From: Epiperipatus broadwayi
Lineage: Eukaryota > Onychophora > Udeonychophora > Euonychophora > Peripatidae
DNA length: 64,000 bases
Assembly (NCBI GenBank): GCA_028023455.1
Contig: JAQFVV010006216.1
Span: forward strand, 1,117,445 to 1,181,444
Direction of reading: 5' to 3'
Shown: positions 12,521 through 24,383 of the stretch, one piece after another
Position numbering within the stretch: the first letter of the stretch is position 1
Layout of the letters: every line of letters begins with the position of its first letter
The notes under the pieces: model-generated
Told to the model about the DNA's origin: nothing
Database searches by the model: none
Seen by the model: only the letters and a program-made list of their open reading frames with translations
Position numbers and translations under genes: made by a program

Positions 12521-13533
12521 TCGAGCATAATGTTAATTTGCATTTTATATTATTCATTTGAAAGATATTGACTTAACTGGACACTCTGTGTTAGATATTT
12601 AAAAATCATGACAGATAAAAGTAAATTATGGCATTTATTTCCAGGATGCTGTAAATCCCAGCCAAGAAGCAGTTAATAGCTGAAGGCTAAGAATTCTAAG
12701 CATTCCCTGGTGGACCTAGTCTGCCATTCAATGTCAACTTTATTTAGGTACTTATAACTGCAGATTACTTTCAAATGAAAGAAAATATCAAAAATTGAAA
12801 AAAGAATTGTCTAATATTAAATGAGTAATTGTTAAATTTCATGAAGTTAGAAGAAAAGTTTGAGAGGCGATTGATTTCAAAACTGGACATGCATTTTACT
12901 ATAAAACCACAAATATTTAAAGCATAAGTTAAATGAGATTCATTTTTAATAAAAAATGGAAATACAACATCGGAGATTGGCAAAATTAGTTATTCAACTT
13001 AATAGAAAATACTAAATGCAGATAATTTAGATTTATGCTCCAACAAGTTCTCATTGTAATGAAGAAGTAGACAATTTTATATGACTATCTTTTGATTTGA
13101 TGAAATAACATTTTAAAACTGTCATGAGAAACTTTAATGAGAGAGTTGATGAATAATTAAAATGAAAGAGGGTAAAGATTTATGAAGTTCACAGAAAAAG
13201 AAAAACTTTATATTATAAATTCTTTTTTTGAGAAAACTGCTAAATGAAAATGGGCATGGAAGCATCCAAATAAAGATACAGCAGAATTTGGTTATATTTT
13301 AACTAACAGAAAATATGTATTTCAATACTCTAATGTTTCTAATAAATTCATTGCAGAGTCATCATCAATTAGTGAAACGTAAAATATATGTTAATGCAAA
13401 ACTAAAGATATAAAATTGTTAAAAAAACAGTATTCATAATTGATATTTCTAACCTTCAAAAACATTCCAATGAATTTTATTTAGAACTTGTTTTACATTT
13501 TAAAATATTAACAGATTTCAAAAATAATTCGGA

Positions 13534-13645
13534 TTTTTCTTTTTTTTTCATGTGTCAAAGCATCGGCCAGGAAGTGAACCCACAAACCCAGGACAACTGC
13601 TTGTAAGGCAGTTGTGCTGACCATTCACCACCAACACTTGATTTC
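13534..13645 (-). mobile_element. tRNA-Val-like short SINE, inserted in RTE copy 2
   Basis: Read on the minus strand, it has an A-box-like TGGTGGTGAATGG (13621-13633), an anticodon-arm segment CTGCCTTACAAGCAG and a B-box-like GGGTTCACTTCC (13570-13581). The arm matches the CTGCCTTACNCGCAG arm of tRNA-Val genes. A short tail (GATGCTTTGACACATG) then ends in an A-rich run (T-run on + at 13534). Copy 4 of the LINE is continuous at the equivalent point, which proves insertion. About 110 bp. Confidence 0.75.
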
Positions 13646-14882
13646 AATGAAACCAATAGAAAGATAATTGACATATTATTAAAATTTTTGAGAAAAATAG
13701 CTGATGCAAAAAATAGAAATATTGAGATAAAAGAATTTGCAAAGAAAATAAAGAAATATGAAAATATATAAAAATAAACCACTAAGAAAAATTACATATC
13801 TAGAATTTGTAAAATGGTAAGAAAAAGAGATAATAAAGATATAGAAAATATAATTGTCAATTAGAAAATAAAGTTATAGAAGATAATAAAAGTCTCAAAA
13901 ATATAAAACAATATCTTGGAAATGATAATATATTTATTTCTGTAATAAGAAGAAAAATGTCACTATTATTAAAAAAGCAATAGCTTCTTGAAATGTGCAG
14001 AACAGTTCCATAAAGAAATATATAACAATAAAAAACAAGAAAAAGTATTCTGTACAATTAATAAATTTTCTGAATTACTCAATATTTTAAATGATGAAGT
14101 GAGATATGCAATTACATCTATAAAGAAGGAAATGTTTTTAGGTAAAGATGGAATTATAATTGATATCTTAAAAGAAACAGGTGAAGAAATAGATACACTA
14201 ATGGCAAAATTATATTCTGAATGTCTAAATGATAAAAAAAAATGTACCAGGTGAGTAGAATTCCATACTATTATTGCTATCAGTTAGTTCTACATAAAAT
14301 TTTCATCAAGATAATTACAACTTGTCTACAATAAACTTTGGATTTTACCCAATTAAAAGAACAACATGGATTTTAAAAATGGTTTTAGTACAGTGGATCA
14401 CATTCAAGTATAAAGGCACATTATAGAGAGAACCAGTAAATATGAGTTGCCATTGTATTTTGGATATGTAATTATGAAAAGGTATTTGATTATTCTTCAG
14501 TAATTAAGGCACCAGATCATCAAGATTTAGAACTAGGACAGTGTCATATTCTAAGAATATTTATCAAAATATAATAATAATAATTAAATTAGATATTACT
14601 ACTAAAATGTTTAACATTGAGAAGAGTGTGAGAAAAAGTAACTTCATGTATTCAACTCTTTTAAGATGGAAAGCTAAGGGAATAAAAGTAAATGAAGATT
14701 ACTTAAGTTATCTAGATTTAGAACTAGTTGTTTTTGAAAATGATGCTTCAGAGTCTCAACAAATGTTGCAAGAGTTATTACCTGAGAGTAAAAATGTAGG
14801 ACTAAATAGAAATGTTAAGAAGCCTGAGGGTTTTCTTTAAAAAATAAATATCGATAAAAAAGAATTAGATGTTAATAACTTC

Positions 14883-15985
14883 AAATATAACAAGCATGCT
14901 AATATCTCTGAACAGACTTTTCCAATAAATATCCCAAGAAAAAGCATTTAAAATCTCTATCTAGAATTATCTCTAGCCCTAAACTGGTTTTGCACTAATG
15001 GCTCTTGTCAGTGATGCACTATGATATTTGACATTAGATCTAAAATACCAAGCACTGCATTTATCTATACTTAACTATTAAGTAGAAAATCTGAAATTTC
15101 AGACATCTATACATCTTCAAATCCAGATATCTACTTTAAATAGCTATATGGGTTTGAATAATTTTCAGCATCACCATATATTAATAACCTTAGCAATATA
15201 ACATCGCCAAAGCCTTGAAAGGCAAACTATAGTAGTTAAAAAATAAAGTCATACATCATGTGACTACAAGCTTGTCTGATAAATCCACAGGAGAAAGCAT
15301 TTAAATCTCTATCTAGAATTATCCCTATTGCCAAACTGTTTTTGAACTAATGGCTCTCATCAGTGAGATGCTAGGATATTCAGACACTAGATCTAAAATA
15401 CCAACTCAAGCACCACATTTATTTAATAATTAATTATTAAGTAGAAAATCTGAAATTTTCAGACATCTATATGTTTTCAAATCCAGCTATCTAATGTAAA
15501 TAGCTATATGGATCTAAATAATTTTCAGCTACAACATACATCATGTGACTTAACTTAAGTGATGTGATATATGATTTGGAAATTTTTTACTATTATAGTT
15601 TATCTTTTAAGGCTTTGGTGATGTTATATTGCTTAGGCTATTAAAATATGGTGTAGCTGAAAATTATTCAGATCCATATAGCTACTTAAATTAAATAGCT
15701 TGATTTGAAGACATATAGATGTCTGAAAATTTCAAATTTTCTACTTAATAGTTAAGTATTAAATAAATGTGATGCTTGAGTTGGTATTTGTGCCTCATTG
15801 ATGAGAGCCATTAGCTTGAAACTGGTTGGATATGTATAATTCTAGATAGAGATTTTAAATCCTTTATCTTGTGGCATTTATCAGAAAAGCTCGTTCAAAA
15901 GCTCATTCAGAGCTATTAGCATGCTCATTATATTATATTTGTAATACAAGCTTATTAAGTTAAGTCACATGATATACGACTTGAT
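14883..15985. mobile_element. Foldback array A inserted in RTE copy 2
   Basis: Three related units share internal blocks such as ATCTCTATCTAGAATTAT, ATTAAGTAGAAAATCTGAAA and ATAGCTATATGG. Units 1 (about 14883-15266) and 2 (15247-15555) are direct repeats; unit 3 (15556-15985) is inverted. Unit edges carry the motif AAGTCATACATCATGTGACT or its complement: at 15245, at the head-to-head junction near 15537-15575, and at the right end near 15962-15982. A GCATGCTAAT block starts unit 1 (14892) and its complement is near the end of unit 3. There is no coding capacity. It interrupts the LINE between its thumb and C-terminal regions. Superfamily unassigned. Confidence 0.7.
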
Positions 15986-16724
15986 TTTCTTGATCAGATT
16001 ATTAATACAGATGAAAACATAATGAATGAAATCAATTATAAAACGAAATTTGAATGGAATGCTTTTGGTCAAAATAACTTAGTATTTAAAAAAAATGTGT
16101 ATATAAATTTGAAAAGGAAAGTTTTTAATAAATATGTTTAACCATATCTTATTTGTGGATTTAAGACTTAGACACTTAACAAAAGAGCAATATAGAAACT
16201 TCAGATCACTCAATGAAATGTGGAGAGATATGTAAAGAGTAGAAAGATGGGGTAAAAAATGAAATATATAGGTGAGATGATAATCAGATATTACTGATAT
16301 CAATAAAAAATTAAGATATTGAATTAAAGCTGGACTAAACCTATTGCTAAAAGAAGTGACAATAGATGGACTGTTAAAATCTTAAATGAGATTTCAAGGG
16401 ATGGTAAAAACCTAGAAAGAGATCACCTTGAGAAATGAGTGAATGAAATAAGAAAATGTGCTGATGTGAGATTTCAAGAGATGGTAAAATCCTAGAAAGA
16501 GATCATCTGGAGAGATGAGTGAATGAAATAAAAAATGTGGTGGTGTGAGTGGAGAAGAGAGATTAAATATTAAGAAAACTGAATTAAACTTTGAGATCTT
16601 TATTCTGCAATTGATCAATAATGATTTAAAATGATGTTGATAACTTTATTAATGGTAAAGATTAATATCATATATATATAAACAAAAATGCAAGTTAAAA
16701 AACTTGCTAACGCTTGTATTTATG

Positions 16725-17124
16725 TCCACAGATGGCGTCCTACCAAGACTGCCAATCAAGCGTATGTTTTGTTTACATAAACGTCAGAGTAGTTAGTATT
16801 CACTATCTCTAACTATAATTCCACTTTCAGATCATGATTTCAAGCTATTTGCTATCGTCAGTGAAAGACAGGAATAAAGAAACTATATCTGAATACAAAC
16901 TCTGAGCGTTTATGAAACAATTTCTATTCAGATTGCAAGCTGAATAGAAATTGTTTCATAAACGCTCAGAGTTTGCATTCAGATCTAGTTTCTCTATTCC
17001 TGTCTTTCACTGACGATAGCAAATAGCTTGAAATCATGATCTGAAAGTGGAATTATAGTTAGAGATAGTGAATACTAACTACTCTGACGTTGATTGGCAG
17101 TCTTGGTAGGACGCCATCTGTGGA
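16725..17124. repeat. Near-perfect palindrome, 8-nt loop
   Basis: Left arm 16725-16931 and right arm 16940-17124 are inverted copies around an 8-nt loop (ATTGCAAG). By eye only about three base mismatches separate the arms. The left arm also carries one 22-nt extra block (after CCAATCAA, near 16760). The termini read TCCACAGATGGCGTCC. It abuts a TA microsatellite on the right and lies exactly between RTE copies 2 and 3. It is probably a recent foldback or MITE-type element. Arm identity far exceeds the decay of its neighbours. Transcribed, it would form a stem of nearly 190 bp. Confidence 0.95.
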
Positions 17125-17149
17125 TATATATATATATATGAGATTACTG

Positions 17150-20100
17150 TTAAAAGAGGGGGGGGAGAGGACTAACTTTTAATGCCAGGGCCATATACTT
17201 TTGTCATTACAGCTATTACTACCATGGTATTATTCATGTTGTAATTAAATATGAAAGTGCTACTAATGAAAACATAGAAACTGACTGCTGCTAAGTTCAT
17301 TGACTTTTATTTTTAAATTTTGAAAAAATAAATCACCATATTTACTTTTTCATCAAATATTCATAAATGAGACATTGCATAATTTCTTGCAGATAGAAAG
17401 GTTAGCATATTATAAGTAAATTAGGTTTCTCTCTCTTATTTTTAGAAACATAACATATAATAAATATGGTCTCATTTTCTAAAAACTGTAAAAATGCTAC
17501 TCTGGAAGATAAATAAAATAAAAAAGTGTAAAATCTCCAATTAATAGAAATGAGTAACCAAAATGAGGGGTTTTTTTAATTTAATATATACAACCATACA
17601 TTATTATCAAACCAGAAAAAGTTGCATTAATCAAAAATAAAATTATCGAATTATTAATTGTGGCATCAGCAGACTTTGTTGAATTAAAAAAAAAAAACAG
17701 TTGAAAAAATTATTTTAAAAGTAAATTTGTAGTTTACTACAAATGCCCAAATATCGACGCACAGATAGAAGCCGCTATAAATAAAAAATTGAAAAATCAA
17801 CATTGCAGAAATTACTAGTATATCAGACAGAGTAGTGTGATTAGATGTTTCAACTTTTGCAAATAAATCAATTTTAAAAACAAACAAATTCTCATTGTGA
17901 TAAAAAAAAAAAAAAGACTGCACGTATAGAGCGCGTTTGAATAGACGAAACATTATTTTAAAATTAATATGGGATATTTTAATGCTATAATTGAAAAAAA
18001 ATAGAAAGAGGAATATACTATAAGTACATTTGCTTACAAGAACAAATATAACCAACTACATAGACATGTAAAGTTACACAAAATATTATGAATACAAATA
18101 AAGATTCAGCAGTTAAAATATAATTTCACTAACAGAAAATATTTTATTCAAGACTGTATTGTATCTAGTAACATAGGAACTTATTGATATGTAAGATACC
18201 TTAAAAATATTATCAATTTTAAAGATAACTGAACTTGAATGAGATCAATAAAAACTAACTGATGTTCAATTAAAATCTGCTATACTAATAAATGTTTAAC
18301 TTAAAAACCGAAATTTAGTCAAGTGTTGGTGGTCAAGTGGTCTGCACAGTTGCCTTACAAGAAATAGTCCTGGGTTTGCAGGTTCACTTCCTGACTGATG
18401 CTTTGACACATAAGAACAAAAAATATATAAAATTATTTTAAATGTTTCTTTTGAAAAAACAGATTATCTGAAATTCTCTAAAACATGACAAAAAATAATA
18501 ATGATGACATCAGTCTTATAATGATATTATAATATAATTGTGAAATGATAAAGAAACATACAAAAGATAAAAAAATTCTCCCAAAAATGTAATGGCATTA
18601 TTATAATTTTGAAAGAATCAAATAAAGAAAAATATAAAAATTGTTGGCAAAGCTATACATCCAAATATTAAATGATAAAAATATATCCAATGATTGGGAG
18701 AATGCACTTTCATATTGATATTCAAGAAAAGGAAAAAGATACTAGAAAATACAAACAAATCATTTTTCTATTAATTCTATAAAATATATTTACTAAAATC
18801 ATTACATCATGTATCAAAATTTTGACATTCAAACTAAAAAAAAAATCTGGATTAAAAAATGATTATTACAGGAAATGTCATATGTAAGTATTAAAAAAAA
18901 AGATATAGGAAAAGGTCAGTGAATATGAATTGCTGTTTTATTTTCAGTTTGTAGATTATGAAAAGTATTTAATTCTATAAACATTTTGATGATGATAAAA
19001 GCCTTCAAACATAAAGACATAAGAGAGGAATTTGTCAAAGTGAAAAGAATATTTATCAAAATAAATTAACAGTAATTATGTTTCATGATAATAATAAAAA
19101 TATTACCACTAATATAGGCAACAGGATGATTCATCTCTTTAAACTTTTTATACCAGTTATATGAAAAGTGTTTTGTGGATTAAAATGGTAAATACAATAA
19201 AGAAAAATAAATAGAGATTACTAAGACATCTACATTTTTCTGATAATATGCTTGTTTTTGAAAATTATCTTTAAGAACTCTAAAACATATTGCAAAAACT
19301 ATCAGATGTAAGCTAAGATAAAGATAAATTAAAATGACTAGATAAATGTTTATAATATTAAAATGTATATAATCTTTGTTAATAAATAAAAATTGTCTAT
19401 CCATCTTTTTTCTTTTTCCACAATGACTTATAAATAATACTATATAAAAATATATACAATAATTCTTTTTGCATATTTCCTTTTTAACTTATTTTTATTT
19501 TATGAAATCATATTACAATAAATTTGACCCATCATTTCATCATCTCATATGATTATTATCAAGGTTTATACAATAATATATTTTTCTTGTATTTCTTAAA
19601 TCGTTAATAACTTTTGAAACGTGAAAATAAAAATTGATGTCAAATAATTGGAAGTTAGCGATTATGAATACCTTGATCAAACATATGGAAATATTATACA
19701 TGAATTTAATTTTAGAATTAAATTAGGATGAAAGTGCTTTTAGTAAAAATAAATTAATATTAAAAGAATAAATAGCTATGCTTGAAAATAAACATTTTAA
19801 TAAATATGTTTACCTTATTTATTTATATATTCGAATTATTGACATTTAACAATACAGAGATTTCGAGCTACACAAAAAGCATGGAGTGATACATGACAAA
19901 ACTAATAAAATTAGGTTCAAAAATGAGATACATAAGTAAGAAAACAAACATATATCTCTGATATCATTAAACAACAAAAAAAGCAGAAATGGACCTAGAC
20001 TGGAATATGACAATAAATAAATAGTTAAATTTTTAAATTGTCTTTCAATATATTATTAAAAATAAAAATTAAAAACATTAGAAAACGACTATAGGTAATA

Positions 20101-20235
20101 TGGATGAAAAAAAATAAGCCAATTTTTTGGAGTGCTCTTGAAAAGGGAATCTATGGTCAGAAAAACAGGATTAAATATGGAGGGTCATTCATGTGTAATA
20201 AACTAATGATTGTTGAAAAATAATGATGATAATAA
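17150..20235 (+). mobile_element. RTE-type LINE copy 3, heavily decayed
   Basis: The 5' leader (17180-17300) matches copy 4 at 28455-28560 (a TTGTCAT...GCTATTACTA...TTATTCA pattern). Endonuclease traces follow: VYYK and INKKLKN near 17735-17790 and the GDFNA motif mutated to GYFNA near 17970. Reverse-transcriptase blocks at 18700-19000 include the palm segment FVDYEK at 18948-18965, with the first catalytic Asp kept and the following AFD lost. The 3' end at about 20160-20235 matches the common tail. It is interrupted by a SINE at 18321. Many stops and poly-A tracts make it inactive. It begins directly after the 16.7-kb palindrome. Confidence 0.7.
18321..18425 (+). mobile_element. tRNA-Val-like short SINE in RTE copy 3
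   Basis: Same family as the minus-strand copy at 13534-13645: A-box-like TGGTGGTCAAGTGG (18327-18340), TTGCCTTACAAG, B-box GGTTCACTTCC (18381-18391), then GATGCTTTGACACATAAG and an A-rich end. The anticodon arm is more decayed here (CTTACAAGAAATAG). Body beyond the tRNA part is only about 25 nt. Confidence 0.75.
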
Positions 20236-20239
20236 ATAT

Positions 20240-22070
20240 ATTTTTATAAATTATCAAACTTTCTTTTAAATTAAATAAATAAAATAATTTAAAATGAGTT
20301 CTTGAATGAATTCAAGCAATCACTTTTAATATTCATTTAAAAATGAACATGTAATTGAAATGAATATTTTTCAATTTACTTTATACTTTTATCATTTAAT
20401 TGCAAAAAAAAAAAAAAAACAATACTCTCAATAATTATAAAAAAACTAAGTTTCTTTTATTAATAAAGAAAAATTTCATCTAACATAAATTATTTAATAA
20501 TAAATTAATGTGATTTTTCTCTTTAATAATTTATTGATAACAACTACAATAATTTCTCATAATGGCAAACTCATTATCCACATATCCAGAAAATTATGTC
20601 TGAAAAAATTAAATAAATAAAAAGTAAATTCATAATTTTTACATATATGTCAGCTTATATAAGTATCATCATAGAATCATTTTTTAATCAGCCATTTCCT
20701 TTTCTTGCAGATTGATGTGTTTTGAAAGTGCTTCCAATTATATTGCTCTCTCTTTTACACTATACAATCTTTTTCATAACTATATTATTCAATTATTGGT
20801 TAATTATTTTATTCAAGTTTAATGCATGCATTTTAAACATAAAATTGTCATATATATATATATTAAAGAGATATGGCAAGTTTTGGAGCAAAATATATTG
20901 GATGCAGAAGAATGATCATATAATTTAAATACAAAACAAAACCAAAATAACTATTAGCCTCGATCATAAAACTTTTTTTTCTTTAAAAAAAAAAAGTTCT
21001 GTAATAGAAATGAGATATTAATTTTAAAATATATCAATACATTTTTGTAATATATAATTGTGTAAATTTGTGAATGTGTAATTAAAAATAAATAAATAAA
21101 TAAACTCACTAAAGCATTAAAATTGAACTGATAAATTAATTAGTTTTAAGAGAAAAAAACAATATCAATTACTGATGATCTATTATTTAGTAATAGTACT
21201 GAATAATAAATTAAAATTGTCTTGGGACAAAGAATTAAACATATATACTTATTATAAAACTTATGTTAATAAAAATAATGTATGAATATCTGAAGTTAGC
21301 TTGTAATTACTGACAATTTATTTTAAAAGTACAAATATTAAAATAAATCATAAAAAGCAGGACTGCAATTGAAATGTAGTATTTGATGTAACAGAGGGCT
21401 GCAACATTAAAGAAGCTAAAAAGGGGTTTGAACTTAATCTATAGAAATTTCTCTTATAAAAGTGGTGTTCTACTGTGCAGTTTGACAGATTCATTATAAA
21501 TAAAAAATATTTATAGTGACCAGGGATGGATTCTATCTTTAATTAAATCTACTTATTAAGAATGATAGGGAATATGACTGATATTTGTATTGATAATAAG
21601 TAAACTTAATGGATACTGATCACTATAGTTAGTTAGGAAATTTAGTCAATGTATATTTAATGTCATTTCAACAGTCATTAATCCCAATATATAAGACCTT
21701 GTACATTTTGATAGATATATACTTAAAAGGGCTTACCCGACTCCCCTTACAATACACATACACACATACACAAAATAATAATCCCAAATATATACATGAT
21801 TACAAACACACCTGCCAATACTTACAAATGTCTATGTCCTAGTAATAGATATGATGATAATTGTTAATATTAATAATCATTTTATTATATTATTTAAAAC
21901 TAATATTTTTTATTAAACTATAAACTCAAATTGTATATATGATTTGAGTCTACAAAATTGAATTACGAACAAATTTAAAAATAAATTTAAAAAAATACTG
22001 TCATGATGACATCATAGACATTACTGTTTTTGATATTATTAAAAATGCTTTTAAGTTACAATCTGTTTGT
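20240..22070. other. AT-rich intergenic stretch, no gene recognised
   Basis: Homopolymer and TA-rich sequence. The short frames at 20722-20928 and 21660-21842 have background composition and no recognised motif. Confidence 0.5.
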
Positions 22071-22202
22071 TTAAGACTATGCACCTAAAATGCGACAGTA
22101 GGGACCTCTGAAAATATAAACACAAGATTAATGACTTTAAAAAACAAGAGCATTTAGATTTGTAGAGGTCCCTACTGTCACATTTTAGGCACATAGTTTT
22201 AA
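22071..22202. repeat. Hairpin, 39-nt arms
   Basis: Arms 22071-22109 and 22164-22202 are inverted copies with about four mismatches, all transitions, around a 54-nt A-rich loop. The core ACAGTAGGGACCTCT and its complement are exact. It is more G+C-rich than its surroundings. It may be a small MITE or the core of an RNA hairpin; no coding content. Confidence 0.85.
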
Positions 22203-22290
22203 GGTTATAGCCTTAATATATATTACTTACATAATGAGTATGTGCTTTACAAATTATTATTTACAACTTTAAATCTGTTTGTTTGTAAAT

Positions 22291-22745
22291 ATTTTATTTA
22301 AGTTAGAATAAAATTTTAAGACTGGAATTTCATTTATTTGTATACAATAGAATTTGTTAAAATGTTATACATTCGATATAAATCACTGGCAATACAACAT
22401 GACAATAAAATATTTTAGTTAGATTATTTAGTATTTTATCTACAGCAGAAAGTGATGAAATTTTATTTAATTTGTTATCAGGTTTAAAATAAGTTGATAT
22501 TAATTCAATAAGTTTTCAGTAAGGCACATGAGAGGGCAGTATACATATATTTTTTTCAATGTTTCTTTCAATTAAATGCATTAATTTAAATTAGAATAAA
22601 ATTTTAAAACTGAGATTTAATATATTTATATTTAGTATAATTTATTCAAATTTGAGACATTTCTTATAAATCATTGGTAATGTAGTATGACATTAAAATA
22701 TTTTAGATAAATTACCTAGTTTCTTAAATACAGAGTAGTGTCAAG
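22291..22745 (+). repeat. Diverged direct duplication, two units of about 160 bp
   Basis: Units at about 22291-22452 and 22580-22745 share TTAGAATAAAATTTTAA, then ATAAATCA and GACA(A/T)TAAAATATTTTAG at the same spacing. The offset is about 289 bp. AT-rich and non-coding, it suggests an old tandem repeat following the hairpin. Confidence 0.6.
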
Positions 22746-22951
22746 TTAAACTATATTGAAACAATTTAAATTAATACTCATGATTTTTCTTTCAATATTA
22801 AAAATATTTTATCGTCATTTAAAATTAAAATAAAATAAAATCTTTAATTACAATTTTAATGCTAAAAATTAAATAGCAATATAAAATATATTTTATAATC
22901 AATGTTTTTATTTATTTTGCACTAAAAATAATTGTTTCATCAACAATAATT

Positions 22952-23096
22952 GGCATTTTTATATTTAACTTGAATTAAAAGCAAAGGAGAGTTCAGAAAC
23001 TAATTGAATTAATCCCTATTTTAAAAACAAAGGATTGATTTAATTACTTTTTAGACACTTCACATTTTTTATTTCAAGTTAAACATAAAAACCCCA
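22952..23096. repeat. Diverged inverted repeat
   Basis: Left arm 22952-23017 and right arm 23033-23096 share, in opposite orientation, TTTTTAT(A/G)TTTAACTTGAA and AATT(G/A)AATTAATCC-like blocks around a short A-rich loop. It lies just before the MITE at 23157. Non-coding foldback of unknown class. Confidence 0.6.
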
Positions 23097-23156
23097 GTTG
23101 TAGTTAAAAAAACCCTTTTTTCTTTAATGCAAAGTAAATAAAAGCATTGTGTTTTC

Positions 23157-23470
23157 CTGAAGGTTTGTGATGATGGTATCTTAGTTATATTTATGTACTG
23201 TACTATTTCCATCATCTAATATTAAATATTGAATGTTTTTTAAAAAATTTAACTTTATTTAAATCTTTCAATAACTTTCAACTGTTAGTAATAGCGTACA
23301 GTTTAATATATGGCTACAAACTGTGTGCTATTACTAACAGTTGAATATAATTGGAAGATTTAAATAAAATTAAATTTTTCTGTGTGAATATAAATGAATG
23401 ATTTAAATAAAGTTGATTTTTTTTATAAAGACATTCAGTAGTTAATATTAAATGACAGAAATAGTTCCAT
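23157..23470. mobile_element. MITE with arms like the 44.5-kb foldback
   Basis: Inverted arms (about 23199-23296 and 23327-23470) share CTATTTCCATCATCTAATATT at the outer end and CAACTGTTAGTAATAGC at the inner end. The centre is a short AT loop. The same outer and inner blocks occur in the larger foldback at 44551-45284, so the two belong to one family. This copy lacks the tRNA-derived segment. No coding capacity. Confidence 0.75.
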
Positions 23471-23479
23471 ATACATATA

Positions 23480-24380
23480 TAAACAAAAGCAATGATTATA
23501 AAATATTTTTATATCTATTATTAAACTATTAATGTTTTAATACAACAAATGTCTAATAGCATTACTGATAATTACATAATTATTTATTTAAAATATGAAT
23601 GAAAAAATTCCAAATTAATATATGTTGTCTGTTATATGAGGAGAGAAATAAATAAATAGTCCAATAGCTCAGATAAATTAAAAAACTATTTCACTTCATG
23701 ACATCCCCACTATATTTAGAAAAAGGAATAAAATAAATATAAATTTTGTTTTAGTAAATAACATAAATTTTCACATGCTTACATATATACATATAACAGA
23801 ATCAAGCTTTTGTTCATTGTTCACAAGATACTATATAACTAGACTTTCCTTGGTATAGCTAGTATTCACATATGTTTTAAAAAGTTTATTAATTTTCAAT
23901 AGTAAAAACAAGAAGTAATTTATTTTAATATCATGAAAAATGCTATTAATAATAATTATCCATTATTATTTGATAATGAACAACATGGACTGAGTCAATA
24001 GTTATATCATATGAGGTACAAAATAATACATGTTTATAGTATTTAAATACCATTGTATTATATATACTTATTCTAGATGTAATTGTAGTATGTACTTGAA
24101 ATACAAATATGCATAATGGTGAGCTGAGATGCTAAAATATATAGATTTATATAGCTGCATCCTAAGATGATAAAAAAATGATTCATTTTCATCTGCTTGT
24201 AATAAAGACTACAATATAATGAAATAGCAAGATAAATATATATTAAATTGTTAAGTGTTTATATATAATAAAATGCCTTTGGGATTATTCCAGTATAATG
24301 ATAATGAAAAGAAAAAAAATCTGAAGGTGAATATTTGAGATAACTATTTAATGAAATATGTTTTTTTAAAAAAAAAAAAA
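23480..24380. other. AT-rich intergenic stretch
   Basis: No gene or repeat family seen. It ends in a T/A homopolymer block at 24361-24380 next to the minus-strand LINE remnant. Confidence 0.5.
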
Positions 24381-24383
24381 ATT

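Larger units (their letters stand above)
12530..16655 (+). mobile_element. RTE-type LINE copy 2, split by two insertions
   Basis: It aligns by eye with copy 4 from the 5' leader (GATGCTGTAAATCCCAGCC region near 12650), through the endonuclease (about 12800-13400), the fingers/palm of reverse transcriptase (13990-14850) and the C-terminal tail (16080-16650). It is interrupted by a SINE at about 13534-13645 and by a foldback array at about 14883-15985. Two open pieces survive: 13988-14254 (88 codons, DGIIIDILKETGEEIDTLMAKL) and 14541-14840 (99 codons, DASESQQMLQELLPESKNVGL). The catalytic Y-x-D-D box before the DAS segment is lost (reads YLDLELVVFEND). With stops and frameshifts throughout it cannot be active. 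Head-to-tail with copy 3. Confidence 0.8.
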
